Below, one piece after another: positions 17,584 through 26,008 of a stretch of 64,000 nucleotides of DNA. A program made the translations under genes and the position numbers. How positions within the stretch are numbered: position 1 is the stretch's first letter; every line of letters begins with the position of its first letter. Source of the stretch: Serratia sp. Ag1 (GTDB lineage Bacteria > Pseudomonadota > Gammaproteobacteria > Enterobacterales > Enterobacteriaceae); the NCBI RefSeq assembly GCF_000743355.1, contig NZ_JQEI01000008.1, positions 186,001 to 250,000 of the forward strand. Reading direction: 5' to 3'. A model generated the notes under the pieces. That model ran no database searches. It saw only the letters and a program-made list of their open reading frames with translations, and was not told where the DNA came from.

Positions 17584-18483
17584 TTAGGCACACTTGCACT
17601 GAAGATGCTTCACCAAGCTTGAAATGGAAAGCATCGGGTTGGTTCGATGGATGATACGGTGGCAATTTGAGCAAACGATTGCCAGATCCCTCAACTCTGT
17701 TTTCACTACGCCATCGGCTTCGGATAATGGCTGAAGGTGGTGCACTTCACAAAACCCATCGCCAATTTCTCCATACACCTCCTTGAAATCAAATCCACAT
17801 GCCTCGCAGCAGAGTTTTCCGGTGGCACGGAGTGCTGCTTCTTTCTTTGTTTTAACAACCGCAGGGTTCCGCTCACGTCGCAAGTGTGCGACGAGACGAG
17901 GGTTACCTTCAAGAATAGAGCAGGTTTGATCGACATCAGGAAGAACGGAAGAAATCCCCCCATTGATAAGCGATATAACACGCTCCACAATCTCTTGGCT
18001 TTCCTCTTTGTCCGCATACCAAACGTTGCTTTGACCTATTCCTCCCTTTACGCCTCGTGGAATCATTAATTCTCGCTGTTCGACTGGGAGTAGTACCGCT
18101 TTATTAGAGGGTGCCTTAATTCGAAATGTGTTAACACCATTATTTTTTTGAATCACACTTGGTTTTACAATCTCCTGAGCTTCACGAAAGACAGTCGCAT
18201 GCTTGTACCAACCGATGACAACTGTCCCCCCTCCTTCAGGTCCGGCTGTCCATACAACGGTTATATCACTCACAGACTCATCTTTTTTGCTGGCTCCCAA
18301 TCTCTCTATCTTAATTTGGCCAGTAGGCTGTACATATCCGTAAAAAATGCCAGCATTGTCGCTGAAGTTACAGACCTCATGACCTGTTGAATGTTGGTTG
18401 TATTCGCCACCTCGTTCGATTGAGTCACCATCAATCCCGTTGTAATGCTTCATCCATCCAATATTGCAAAACAAGATTGCCAT
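17584..18483 (-). CDS. HNH endonuclease with unidentified N-terminal domain
   Basis: A 299-residue protein. The C-terminal HNH nuclease has C226/C229, HH at 248-249 (EVHHLQPLSEA), C271/C274 and H275/H279 (CSNCHRIIH), close in sequence to the neighbouring HNH protein. The N-terminal 130 residues (FCNIGWMKHYNG, GGEYNQHSTGHEVCNF, GIFYGYVQPTGQIKIERLG, VVWTAGPEGGGTVVIGWYK) are rich in aromatic and glycine residues in a beta-rich pattern. I read this tentatively as a base-sensing domain of the PUA/EVE/YTH kind, which would make the protein a type IV-like restriction enzyme; that is inference. The ATG at 18483 has AGGAG upstream; an earlier start at 18504 adds seven residues. The gene is convergent with the first HNH gene and flanked by inverted repeats. 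Confidence 0.85.
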   Translation of the reverse strand: MAILFCNIGWMKHYNGIDGDSIERGGEYNQHSTGHEVCNFSDNAGIFYGYVQPTGQIKIERLGASKKDESVSDITVVWTAGPEGGGTVVIGWYKHATVFREAQEIVKPSVIQKNNGVNTFRIKAPSNKAVLLPVEQRELMIPRGVKGGIGQSNVWYADKEESQEIVERVISLINGGISSVLPDVDQTCSILEGNPRLVAHLRRERNPAVVKTKKEAALRATGKLCCEACGFDFKEVYGEIGDGFCEVHHLQPLSEADGVVKTELRDLAIVCSNCHRIIHRTNPMLSISSLVKHLQCKCA

Positions 18484-18617
18484 GATATCTCCTAAAGTAC
18501 CCAATATTAGAATTCAGCCTTTAAAAAAGGAATAAAAATGAGGAGTTCAACAAAATCAGCGTCCACTTCACAGAGCTGCCTGTCAGATTAGGTTTAGCCT
18601 TGTGCCGTAACAGTGTC

Positions 18618-18637
18618 AGATCAAATCTGAGCTAATA
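18618..18637. repeat. inverted repeat, right flank of the second HNH gene
   Basis: AGATCAAATCTGAGCTAATA is the reverse complement, with two mismatches, of 17547-17566. The pair brackets the second HNH gene and nothing else. Confidence 0.65.
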
Positions 18638-18684
18638 TACTGTAGCAGTGACCTCTGGCGATGTCCTGAACCTAAATAGCATTA

Positions 18685-19386
18685 CTATTTTTTATTGATA
18701 ATTTTCTCAACGGCTTTAGAGGTAATGTCCAGAATCTTGGCGATGGCTTCAATGGAAACATCTTTATCTATTAGGGCGTGGATTAATGTTTCCTTTTGCT
18801 CGCGTTCAGCCTTTGTCTCCTGCTTTGCAGATTGGGCGGCTTCTTTAGCTGCTTTCGTCTTGCCCTTCTCTAATTCCAGCTTTTCTCTGGCGATCTTCCG
18901 TTCTTCCTTGCGGATACTCTCAATAATCTGATAAGTCGGCACATACTTAAGACTGACCTCCAGCTTATCCATAATACCTTCCCCCCGGAAACTCAGGTAC
19001 GTAATGGGGGTAATGATCAAATGATCCATGAACTCAATATTTAAAATCCGCCCCACCTGAATCAGCCGATCCGTCATATCCAGATCCGCCTCAGACGGCT
19101 TCAGACTGCCGGAAGGATGATTATGAATCGCAATCACACGCGAAGCATTCTTCATCACCGCAATCCGAAAAACATTCATCGGCTCAATATTCACAGCGCG
19201 GAACGTCCCCAGCGCCACCAGTTCGATATAGAGGATATACCCGGCCTCATTCATCCCGATCATCCAGAGATGCTCCTTCTCCTGATCGATCTTATTCTCA
19301 CGCAGCAGAATACGCTGCATGATGCCGTAGACATCATTCGTCCCCTCAATCGTGCGCTTATCATTCTTACCGAGCCGGATTTCCAT
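18685..19386 (-). CDS. RadC-like JAB/JAMM-domain protein
   Basis: A 233-residue protein. Residues about 1-140 form a RadC/MPN domain with the JAMM metal motif HNHPSGSLKPSEAD (H88, H90, D101) and a candidate catalytic glutamate in IELVALG (E55). A charged Lys/Glu/Ala-rich coiled coil follows (about 155-205), then a short helix-turn-helix-like tail (IEAIAKILDITSKAVEKII). RadC-like proteins are frequent island cargo, linked by others to recombination or to phage defence; the molecular role is unsettled. Like its neighbour it reads toward the integrase end. The ATG at 19386 has a poor ribosome site and a TTG at 19398 is an alternative start. Confidence 0.85.
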   Translation of the reverse strand: MEIRLGKNDKRTIEGTNDVYGIMQRILLRENKIDQEKEHLWMIGMNEAGYILYIELVALGTFRAVNIEPMNVFRIAVMKNASRVIAIHNHPSGSLKPSEADLDMTDRLIQVGRILNIEFMDHLIITPITYLSFRGEGIMDKLEVSLKYVPTYQIIESIRKEERKIAREKLELEKGKTKAAKEAAQSAKQETKAEREQKETLIHALIDKDVSIEAIAKILDITSKAVEKIINKK

Positions 19387-19401
19387 GAATAAAGACAACC
19401 A

Positions 19402-19800
19402 TCAATCAAAACAAGGGAGTACCAATATAGCATTCCCCCTGACCGATTGTAAGAACGCATACCGGCAGAGCAGGGGAGAGAACGAAGCATACAAAAGCTG
19501 ATCGGTCGCACCGATCAATAACCCGAAACCGATCGACACAACCCATTTCACAAACTGGTTACATCCCGCTATCGTGAACCGGAACCAACACCGGGAACCC
19601 CAAAGCACCAAGCCCTGCACAGACAAGGCCACCAAACGATAATTGCGGAACTGCCCGGATTCAGGGCAGACACCCCAAACAGGGAGGCAAGGATGTCTCC
19701 CTGTTCCTTTTTTACCCGGCTGGCAGTAAAAATTACCCTGCAATACAATCTGCCTCAACCCGCAACAAAACAGCCCATTCGTGAACCCACTTGTAGACAC
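19402..19800 (-). other. open frame of doubtful coding status near the right end of the island
   Basis: A 132-codon frame with a GTG start. The translation is unusually rich in Cys, Gly, Phe and Trp (TNGLFCCGLRQIVLQGNFYC) with no domain I recognise, and there is no good ribosome site. It lies between the RadC-like gene and attR, where many islands hold non-coding recombination DNA. I think non-coding sequence or a structured RNA is at least as likely as a protein. Confidence 0.25.
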
Positions 19801-19812
19801 CGCAAAACAAGA

Positions 19813-20058
19813 CTAAAATAAGTCCAGTGACTCGGAACAGAGAGGAAAAACTGTTCGAATATCAGCGAGTTGAAGAAGATTAGACGGGCCTCGTTTCCCG
19901 CTCCAAATTTTCTTCCATAGTGTATTATCAATAATTATTAATTTTTCTGATGATAAATACAGTACGCGTTCGTCTACCTCAATTTTTCCTGTCCGCTTCA
20001 TCTTACTAGACATAATCTCAAAGAAACCTTTAAGCGCTGTGACAATGATTGCTCGCAA
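19813..20058 (-). pseudogene. chimeric or truncated ORF crossing attR
   Basis: An 81-codon frame that begins in chromosomal-side DNA at 20058 and ends inside the island at 19813, running through the attR core. The part outside the island (MSSKMKRTGKIEVDERVLYL, then SSEKLIIIDNTLW) has a protein-like pattern of charged and hydrophobic residues, while the part inside looks arbitrary. It may be an older gene cut by the attachment site, a remnant of an earlier element, or chance. No family was recognised. Confidence 0.3.
19890..19905. repeat. attR core (16-bp direct repeat, copy 2)
   Basis: An exact copy of the last 16 bases of tRNA-Gly (CTCGTTTCCCGCTCCA). The flanks differ on both sides from those at 11294-11309, so the 16 bases are the full crossover region. 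Confidence 0.88.
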
Positions 20059-20417
20059 GCTGTAAAAGGTATTACCCTAAGTATTCAACGGCAGCGAGCT
20101 CGCCCGCCAAGTAGTGATAAAGCTAGAGTTTCTATAAGTACTTTGTTGATAGTTAGCTTCCAATATATTGAATTGATTAGATTATGTTCATATGAGGCAA
20201 GTTTTGAGCAAACGATAAGGGGGCTGGGTATATTAAGCATTTTTTTGTTGCCAACCTTTTTCAATTAGTACATAATCCTGCACATCGAAAGCACGAGTGG
20301 TTAAGAAAATTTAGTGTTTTCAGAGAGATAAAGTCTAAATTTAGACGTTTATCCAAAAAAGATTTTAGCAAGGTTGGCAGATTGCGAGCTTTGAAGTGGT
20401 AAAACACACAGAATTAC
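19906..20417. other. 512-base segment between attR and tRNA-Cys
   Basis: AT-rich DNA with no convincing complete gene. In E. coli glyW and cysT are only tens of bases apart, so most of this is extra, possibly the remains of an earlier insertion at the same tRNA. A weak promoter for the separated tRNAs is possible: TTGGCA at 20374-20379 and a poor -10 near 20397-20402, about 15 bases before tRNA-Cys. Confidence 0.45.
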
Positions 20418-20491
20418 GGCGCGTTAACAAAGCGGTTATGTAGCGGATTGCAAATCCGTCTAGTCCGGTTCGACTCCGGAACGCGCCTCCA
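20418..20491 (+). tRNA. cysT: tRNA-Cys (anticodon GCA)
   Basis: A complete 74-nucleotide cloverleaf. GGCGCGT pairs with ACGCGCC in the acceptor stem, the anticodon loop in CGGATTGCAAATCCG carries GCA, the T-loop is GTTCGAC, and CCA is encoded. In E. coli it follows glyW in one operon; here the island separates them. Confidence 0.97.
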
Positions 20492-20501
20492 AATTCCCCG
20501 A

Positions 20502-20587
20502 GCCCGGGTGGTGAAATCGGTAGACACAAGGGATTTAAAATCCCTCGGCTTATGGCTGTGCGGGTTCAAGTCCCGCCCCGGGTACCA
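20502..20587 (+). tRNA. leuZ: tRNA-Leu (anticodon TAA)
   Basis: An 86-nucleotide class II tRNA with a long variable arm (CGGCTTATGGCTGT). GCCCGGG pairs with CCCGGGT in the acceptor stem, the anticodon arm GGGATTTAAAATCCC carries TAA, the T-loop is GTTCAAG, and CCA is encoded. It is ten bases after tRNA-Cys. Confidence 0.96.
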
Positions 20588-20596
20588 TCAAGAAAA

Positions 20597-20625
20597 AATA
20601 GACGCCAGAAGCGTCTATTTTTTTG
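20597..20625 (+). terminator. terminator of the tRNA-Cys/tRNA-Leu transcript
   Basis: An inverted repeat AAATAGACGC / GCGTCTATTT with a short loop, followed by a T-run, nine bases after tRNA-Leu. Confidence 0.85.
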
Positions 20626-20756
20626 TCTAAAATCAGCGAGATTACTCGCTTCTACTTCAATTTCTACACCTACAATCCAACCCACATCGAGCAGCTTGTA
20701 AGTGTACATTTGAGTATATAAGCTGGTTCTATAATGCTTTGTATACTCACCACAAG

Positions 20757-22217
20757 CTAAGCGCGCCAGAACGTTCGTGAGCACAGGATGAGAATGGGGT
20801 AAATCTCCAATCTACCAAACAGCATTGCGGCACACATCAGCCATTTTGCAGGGGAACTCAAGGTTCCAAAGCCAGCAGCGGTTTCTCCAAATCCTAAACC
20901 CATATTGTTAATACAGGCCGCGACAGTGGCGAAAGAAGTCATGAGATCATAACCCATCAGGTTTAACGCCCAGATAAAGAAACAGCTGAAAAAGATGTAG
21001 AGAAAAAAGAAACTCCACACTGAGCGCAAGACGCGGTCTTGGATGGGCGTATTCCCTACCTTGATGGTGTAAACCGCGTTAGGATGCAACATCTGCTGGA
21101 GTTCACGCCGGCTTTGTTTATACATGATCAGGAAACGTAGTGCCTTTATCCCGCCACAGGTAGAACCTACGCAACCGCCAAAAAAACTGGAGGCGAGCAG
21201 CATTATCACCGTGTGGGAGGGCAACTGGGCATAATCTGCGGTGGCCAGCCCGTTATCGGTCATCATCGAACTGGTAAGCAGGAATCCATGAACGAAAGCA
21301 TCTTTTACGCCGTACATTTTTGAACTGAAGAGCTGGGTACATACCAACACCATAACGATGCTTAGCGCCAACAAAAAGAAGCGTAACTCATGGTTTCTAT
21401 ATAAAGGTTTCAGGCTGCGGCGCTGAGCGGCGACAAAATAAAGCGTGAAGTTAATGGCTGCAAGGATGGAGAAAATACCGCCAACCATCTCGACGCCGGC
21501 GCTTTCATAAAAACCCAGGCTCTCGTTGCGTGTAGAAAATCCCCCGAGCGAAACTGTTGAAAGAGCATGGCATAAGGCGTCGAACCACGGCATGCCTGCT
21601 AGACGAAACGCCAGAAGGCAAAGTAACCCAAGCAGCATATAGGTTGACCATAGACTTTTGGCCGTATCGGTTAAGCGCGGGGTTAAACGTTCTTCTTTGA
21701 ATGGGCCGGGCATTTCAGATTGGTATAGTTTGGTGCCCCCGATGCCCAAGAGCGGTAGTATCGCAACTGCCAGCACAATCACGCCCAAGCCACCAATAAA
21801 GTTAAGTTGAGCGCGATAATAGAGAACAGATTTTGGGACATCGCTGATATCATTCAGTACCGAAGCCCCGGTCGTGGTGATACCAGAGACGCCTTCAAAT
21901 ATGGCGTCTGTCAGGCTGATATTGAGAGTGTTATCCAGCCAAAGCGGGAGCGCGCTGATAAGAGAGAAAAATAGCCAAAATAATACGATGATCAGAAAAC
22001 CATCTTGAGTACGCAGTTGCACCTTTTTTTGGCGCGAGGCCTGCCAACAGATCCCACCCAATAAGCTGGCGATAATCAATGTGTAAAAAAACGAAAACAG
22101 GCTGCTTTCTTTGTAAATCAGAGCTACTAACATCGGTGGGAACATGGAAAGGCTATAAAGCAGAACCAGAAAACTGCAAAGGTTGATAACGACTAACGTT
22201 TGATTTTTATTGACCAT
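20757..22217 (-). CDS. TrkH/TrkG-family potassium transporter subunit
   Basis: A 486-residue inner-membrane K+ translocating subunit, close to E. coli TrkH in length. The four pore loops of the family are visible: GVSGITTTGASV, ALSTVSLGGFST, GGCVGSTCGGIKALRF and ACINNMGLGFG, each with its selectivity-filter glycine. It would work with a cytosolic NAD-binding TrkA protein, not present here. Because trkH lies elsewhere in E. coli (by fadBA), this may be a second copy; I leave the symbol blank. The start MVNKNQTLVVINLCSFLVL places the first membrane helix at the N-terminus. It stands alone, convergent with the tRNA pair. Confidence 0.88.
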   Translation of the reverse strand: MVNKNQTLVVINLCSFLVLLYSLSMFPPMLVALIYKESSLFSFFYTLIIASLLGGICWQASRQKKVQLRTQDGFLIIVLFWLFFSLISALPLWLDNTLNISLTDAIFEGVSGITTTGASVLNDISDVPKSVLYYRAQLNFIGGLGVIVLAVAILPLLGIGGTKLYQSEMPGPFKEERLTPRLTDTAKSLWSTYMLLGLLCLLAFRLAGMPWFDALCHALSTVSLGGFSTRNESLGFYESAGVEMVGGIFSILAAINFTLYFVAAQRRSLKPLYRNHELRFFLLALSIVMVLVCTQLFSSKMYGVKDAFVHGFLLTSSMMTDNGLATADYAQLPSHTVIMLLASSFFGGCVGSTCGGIKALRFLIMYKQSRRELQQMLHPNAVYTIKVGNTPIQDRVLRSVWSFFFLYIFFSCFFIWALNLMGYDLMTSFATVAACINNMGLGFGETAAGFGTLSSPAKWLMCAAMLFGRLEIYPILILCSRTFWRA

Positions 22218-22500
22218 ATTTTTATACAGATCGCGTCAGGGTAATCGGTTACCTTGGGTGAATTTTCCTATAAAGGATAAAACAAGTAGCACGAAACTGT
22301 AAGATTTTTATGTCAAATCTGTCTTCTATCCTGGCAGAGCTTGGTTGCAACTTAATGGGTAAGCGCTGGAGAAAGCGACGTTCAATTTATAGCAAAGAGA
22401 ATGGGGTATTCTTGAAAGCACTTGTTCCACAGCTATCAGGTTTCCATCTTTTGCTAAACTGTAAGTAAGCAGGTGTGCTACTCGGCAGCAGGAGGTCTAG

Positions 22501-22800
22501 ATGTCTGAATCCGAACTATTTCAGGCGTTGTTGCAACGCGTTGCTGTTTTAGAGGCCAGAGAGCAATCCCTAACCGCCGCTTCCAATGCCTATCAGGCCA
22601 TCATCACGACTATTCTGGGGAATCTGGATAAGTCTACTCGCGACAATATTATTGCAATGATCGATCAAGCGCATGAAATTGCTTATGTGCGTGCTGCGCA
22701 TTACTGTGACGAACCGAAAAAGCGCAAAATCAAACAGGCCGATGATGTTGCCCAACGCATGTTCATGGTTGCCCAAGGGAAAGCTTCACAGTTGCGGTGA
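22501..22800 (+). CDS. small helical protein, possibly IraP-like anti-adapter
   Basis: A 99-residue cytoplasmic protein with a strong ribosome site (AGCAGGAGG) before its ATG. The first 60 residues look like a coiled coil followed by an amphipathic helix (ALLQRVAVLEAREQ; YQAIITTILGNLDKSTRDNI), and the C-terminus is basic. The layout and the pattern in residues 30-55 resemble IraP, which protects sigma-S from RssB-directed proteolysis, but this is a recalled, weak similarity, and the protein is longer than E. coli IraP (86). It should be read as a conserved-looking hypothetical protein. The next gene, ylaC, is 125 bases downstream. Confidence 0.7.
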   Translation: MSESELFQALLQRVAVLEAREQSLTAASNAYQAIITTILGNLDKSTRDNIIAMIDQAHEIAYVRAAHYCDEPKKRKIKQADDVAQRMFMVAQGKASQLR

Positions 22801-22925
22801 GCCAGAGAGATATAACAATTTATGGAGGATAATATCGTAATTGATCTATCTCGTTAAATGACCCTTGTGTTAGCGTGGGCAGATATGGGTAGTAGTAATA
22901 ATGTGCTTATGCATAAGGTATTGAG

Positions 22926-23429
22926 ATGGACACGATCAAAAGTATCTTGATAAAAGAAATCGAGCAGATCAACCAGCAAGAGCGGCGTGATGGCAAACCG
23001 CGATTCAACAGTGAGTTTGCGCGCGACCACCGTTATCTGTGTCTTGCCATGTTTGCAGGCTATTTGGCCGTAGTGGCTGTGATGTATCCAGTGCCTTACA
23101 TGGGGTTATTGGCATTTTGGGGATTCACGGCTTTTGTGTTGTTCATGTTCGCAATGTTGCTGATTGAGATTAAACCCGTTTATCGTTTCGAAGATATTGG
23201 CGTGTTGGATTTACGCGTTTGTTACTACGGTGAGTGGTACTTTACCCGCGCATTGTCGCCGCAGACAGTGCAAGAGTTGCTTAATGAACCCTCAATCAGC
23301 GCGGCGTTAAAAGCGCGAATGCAGGAGATCATTGCCAACAAGGGCGAAATCGATTTTTACGACGTCTATGATCTGGCGTATACAAAAATGCCGGATAACT
23401 CATCCACCAGGCTGGCTGCGCTGAATTGA
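22926..23429 (+). CDS. ylaC: YlaC family inner-membrane protein
   Basis: A 167-residue protein matching the E. coli YlaC pattern: an N-terminal basic helix (IEQINQQERRDGKPRF), two membrane segments near residues 40-85, then the conserved YRFEDIGVLDLRVCYYGEWY and KGEIDFYDVYDLA. Function is unknown. It is about ten residues longer than E. coli YlaC, at the C-terminus. The ATG at 22926 is preceded by AAGG eight bases upstream. Confidence 0.87.
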   Translation: MDTIKSILIKEIEQINQQERRDGKPRFNSEFARDHRYLCLAMFAGYLAVVAVMYPVPYMGLLAFWGFTAFVLFMFAMLLIEIKPVYRFEDIGVLDLRVCYYGEWYFTRALSPQTVQELLNEPSISAALKARMQEIIANKGEIDFYDVYDLAYTKMPDNSSTRLAALN

Positions 23430-23454
23430 AGGAGGGGCGCATGTCGCTTATAAT
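23426..23454 (+). promoter_or_regulatory. sigma-70 promoter for the small acidic protein
   Basis: TTGAAG at 23426-23431 and a perfect TATAAT at 23449-23454, 17 bases apart, starting transcription about 28 bases before the ATG of the 43-residue ORF. The -35 overlaps the end of ylaC. Confidence 0.65.
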
Positions 23455-23488
23455 CTCCCTTTGAAACAGGTTAGCTTGAGGAATTACG

Positions 23489-23620
23489 ATGAGTGATGAT
23501 ATTTTCGATTTTGATATTGATGCCGAATTAGCAAAAGCTGAAGAAAAAGCGGCTCAAAAAGCCAAAGAGGTCCCTGAAATCCTTGAGGATGAGGCGGATT
23601 GCGAAGGTTGCAAAATCTAA
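23489..23620 (+). CDS. small acidic protein with C-terminal CxxC, hypothetical
   Basis: A 43-residue ORF, MSDDIFDFDIDAELAKAEEK at the start and ADCEGCKI at the end. It is strongly acidic, has one predicted helix, and ends in a CxxC that could bind metal or form a disulfide. It has its own promoter with a perfect -10, a ribosome site (TTGAGGAATT) and its own terminator 20 bases after the stop, so it is very probably expressed. I do not recognise a named family. Confidence 0.7.
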   Translation: MSDDIFDFDIDAELAKAEEKAAQKAKEVPEILEDEADCEGCKI

Positions 23621-23638
23621 TCGTGACTCCAATAAAAA

Positions 23639-23660
23639 GAACCGCTGCGGCGGTTTTTTT
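23639..23660 (+). terminator. terminator of the small acidic protein gene
   Basis: AACCGC-TGC-GGCGGTT followed by seven T residues, 20 bases after the stop codon. Confidence 0.85.
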
Positions 23661-23694
23661 ACATCTGTGCAACGTTGGTTGAGTCGCAAGGGCT

Positions 23695-23723
23695 TAAAAA
23701 GAAGCCCGCAGTTTAGGGCGGGC
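23695..23723 (-). terminator. terminator of nhaP2
   Basis: On the minus strand GCCCGC pairs with GCGGGC and is followed by the T-rich tail TTCTTTTTAA. It lies about 195 bases after the nhaP2 stop with no gene between. Confidence 0.6.
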
Positions 23724-23918
23724 ATAACACTTGAGTATGAGGGCGATTTATTGTTTTTCTTAATACAGGCTAAGCATACGCTTAACCTGTATCTGATGGT
23801 GTAGTTGCATTGTAACAAAATTATTATCGTGTTCTTGCATTAAGCTCGACGACCAGCCCAACGTTAACCTTGAAGTATGATCGGTATATCAATCACTTGA
23901 CTAGCGCCGGAGTAGTGG

Positions 23919-25640
23919 CTAATCGGTAATGATTTTGACACCTATCTTACTGATTTTATTTGCTTCCATCTCCGCAATCGTCCAGGTCAAACCATCCCAC
24001 TCAATCTGGTCACCCAAAACGGCTTCGCCGCCAATCAATTCAGTAACAAATTGACCGAGTGTCTGCTGGCTATCGATACCTTCCTGCAGATTAAGGCCAT
24101 AAAGCTCTGAAATATCGCTCAGGCGAGCATCGGATTGCAAAATAAAATCGCCGAAAAAGCGCTCATCCTGTGTGATGGCAGGTGCCTGACTGAATAATCT
24201 GCCGAGGGTAGGGAGATCGTGCTCATGGCCGATAACACACAAAATGTCACCTTCAAGCAGGCAGGTGCTACCACTTGGATGTAATAATTCTTTACCACGG
24301 AACAGGGCGGCAATGTGGGTCCCAGGTGGCATTTTGAGCTCACGCAATGCGGCACCAACGCACCAATTCTCTGATGTCAGTTGATAGATAAATTGTTCCC
24401 ATTGGTTTTCTGGATGGACGTCCAAACCAACGCGAGAGATAGGTGTCGGTGCTGGTGGAACCACCACTTTGGCTTTTCTGGCAGCGAAAGAGAGTGTTGT
24501 ACCTTGCAATAGCAGTGAAACCAGTACCACAAAGAAAGCCACATTGAAGAACAGGTGAGCGTTCGGCAACCCTGCCATCATAGGGAATACGGCTAAGATC
24601 ACCGGTACTGCGCCCCGTAAGCCAACCCAGGAGATAAATACCCGTTCGCGCAGGGTAAAGTTGCGAAACGGTAACAAACCGAGAAAGACCGAGAGCGGGC
24701 GTGCAAACAGGATCATCCACAGCGAAAGCAACAGCGCCGGGATTGCAATAGGCAACAGATCGTGTGGATTAAGCAGCAGCCCCAAAACCAGGAACATCCC
24801 GATCTGGCTGAGCCAAGCCAAGCCATCGAAGGTTTGCACAATACCATGACGGTTGCGGATAGGGCGGTTACCCAGCAGCAATCCGCACATATAAACCGCC
24901 AGAATACCGCTCCCGTCCAGGGCTGTGGTTAAGGCAAATATCAGAATACCGCCACTGACTGCGAGCAGAGGGTATAGCCCTTCAGCCAGTTTGATGTGGT
25001 TGATCAGTGTCAGCAACAGCCAACCGCCGCCGAAACCTAAAATGATCCCCACGCCAAACTGCTGCAGCAGGTGCACAAGGAACATCCAGCTTAATGAGGT
25101 TTCCCCTGCGGCAATCATGGCGATCAGCGTAACGGTCAAAAACATGGCCATAGGATCGTTACTGCCGGACTCAATCTCCAGGGTTGCACTGACACGCTCG
25201 TTCAACCCTTTACCACCAAGCAGGGAAAACACGGCGGCAGCATCGGTAGAACCGATAATAGCACCGATCAATAACCCCTGAATCAGATCGAGGTTAAACA
25301 GCCAGGCAGCAGCCATTCCGGTCAAGCCTGCAGTGATCACTACGCCGACGGTGGCTAATGACAAGGCTGGCCATAAAGCAACACGGAATGAACTGACTCG
25401 CGTACGCATCCCCCCGTCAAGCAGGATCACGGCAAGCGCCAGGTTACTGACCAGATAAGCGGCGGGATAGTTGTCAAAAGCGATTCCCCCCGGGCCATCT
25501 ACACCAGCCAGCATGCCGATTGCCAGAAAGATCACCAGAATTGGAATGCCTAAACGTGAGGAGAAAGAACTGAGGAAAATACTTGCTCCCACCAACACGG
25601 CACCGATGATGAACAAGTTATTGATCGTGCTGGCATCCAA
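23919..25640 (-). CDS. nhaP2: K+/H+ antiporter NhaP2 (CvrA)
   Basis: A 573-residue cation/proton antiporter of the CPA1 family with an RCK-C regulatory domain at the C-terminus. The N-terminal part has about 13 membrane segments ([45 protein letters not shown] with the transport aspartate, ESGSNDPMA). Residues about 400-490 carry TrkA-C-like sequence ([20 protein letters not shown]). E. coli CvrA protects cell volume in low osmolarity by K+/H+ exchange. The start is TTG at 25640, preceded by AGGAG, giving [11 protein letters not shown] as in E. coli. The gene is single, divergent from leuA2. Confidence 0.95.
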   Translation of the reverse strand: MDASTINNLFIIGAVLVGASIFLSSFSSRLGIPILVIFLAIGMLAGVDGPGGIAFDNYPAAYLVSNLALAVILLDGGMRTRVSSFRVALWPALSLATVGVVITAGLTGMAAAWLFNLDLIQGLLIGAIIGSTDAAAVFSLLGGKGLNERVSATLEIESGSNDPMAMFLTVTLIAMIAAGETSLSWMFLVHLLQQFGVGIILGFGGGWLLLTLINHIKLAEGLYPLLAVSGGILIFALTTALDGSGILAVYMCGLLLGNRPIRNRHGIVQTFDGLAWLSQIGMFLVLGLLLNPHDLLPIAIPALLLSLWMILFARPLSVFLGLLPFRNFTLRERVFISWVGLRGAVPVILAVFPMMAGLPNAHLFFNVAFFVVLVSLLLQGTTLSFAARKAKVVVPPAPTPISRVGLDVHPENQWEQFIYQLTSENWCVGAALRELKMPPGTHIAALFRGKELLHPSGSTCLLEGDILCVIGHEHDLPTLGRLFSQAPAITQDERFFGDFILQSDARLSDISELYGLNLQEGIDSQQTLGQFVTELIGGEAVLGDQIEWDGLTWTIAEMEANKISKIGVKIITD

Positions 25641-26008
25641 AATAATGAGCTCCTATGGGCTAAATGAAAGGAAGGGGCATCAGAGCATGATACCTATGCA
25701 TAATAATAGCCTGTTTTTCTGGTAAAACGCCAAGGCTGATTGCGAAAAGAATTGAGCTATTATTGCTATTTCAGGAACGATTTACAGGAAAATGCGGCAA
25801 AAGGATATCATTTCTACTTTTTATCTCTATGAATCAGTAAATTGATAGCAGGCATTGATAATAAAACCTGACTAGGGCTGAGGTGGCTACAGGGGGCAAC
25901 TATTTTGTTGTCCATTTTGCGACGATGATTGTCCGTTAAGCGGGCGCAGGCCAGGTTCAGGCAGGAAATAATGGCAGGGTACAGCCATTTTTCTTGAGGA
26001 GAATCCAG
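25641..26008. promoter_or_regulatory. nhaP2/leuA2 divergent intergenic region
   Basis: A 368-base spacer that must hold promoters for both genes. GAGGAGAATCC just before 26009 is the leuA2 ribosome site. No leader-peptide attenuator with leucine-codon runs was found, so canonical leu-operon attenuation is not evident. Confidence 0.45.
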
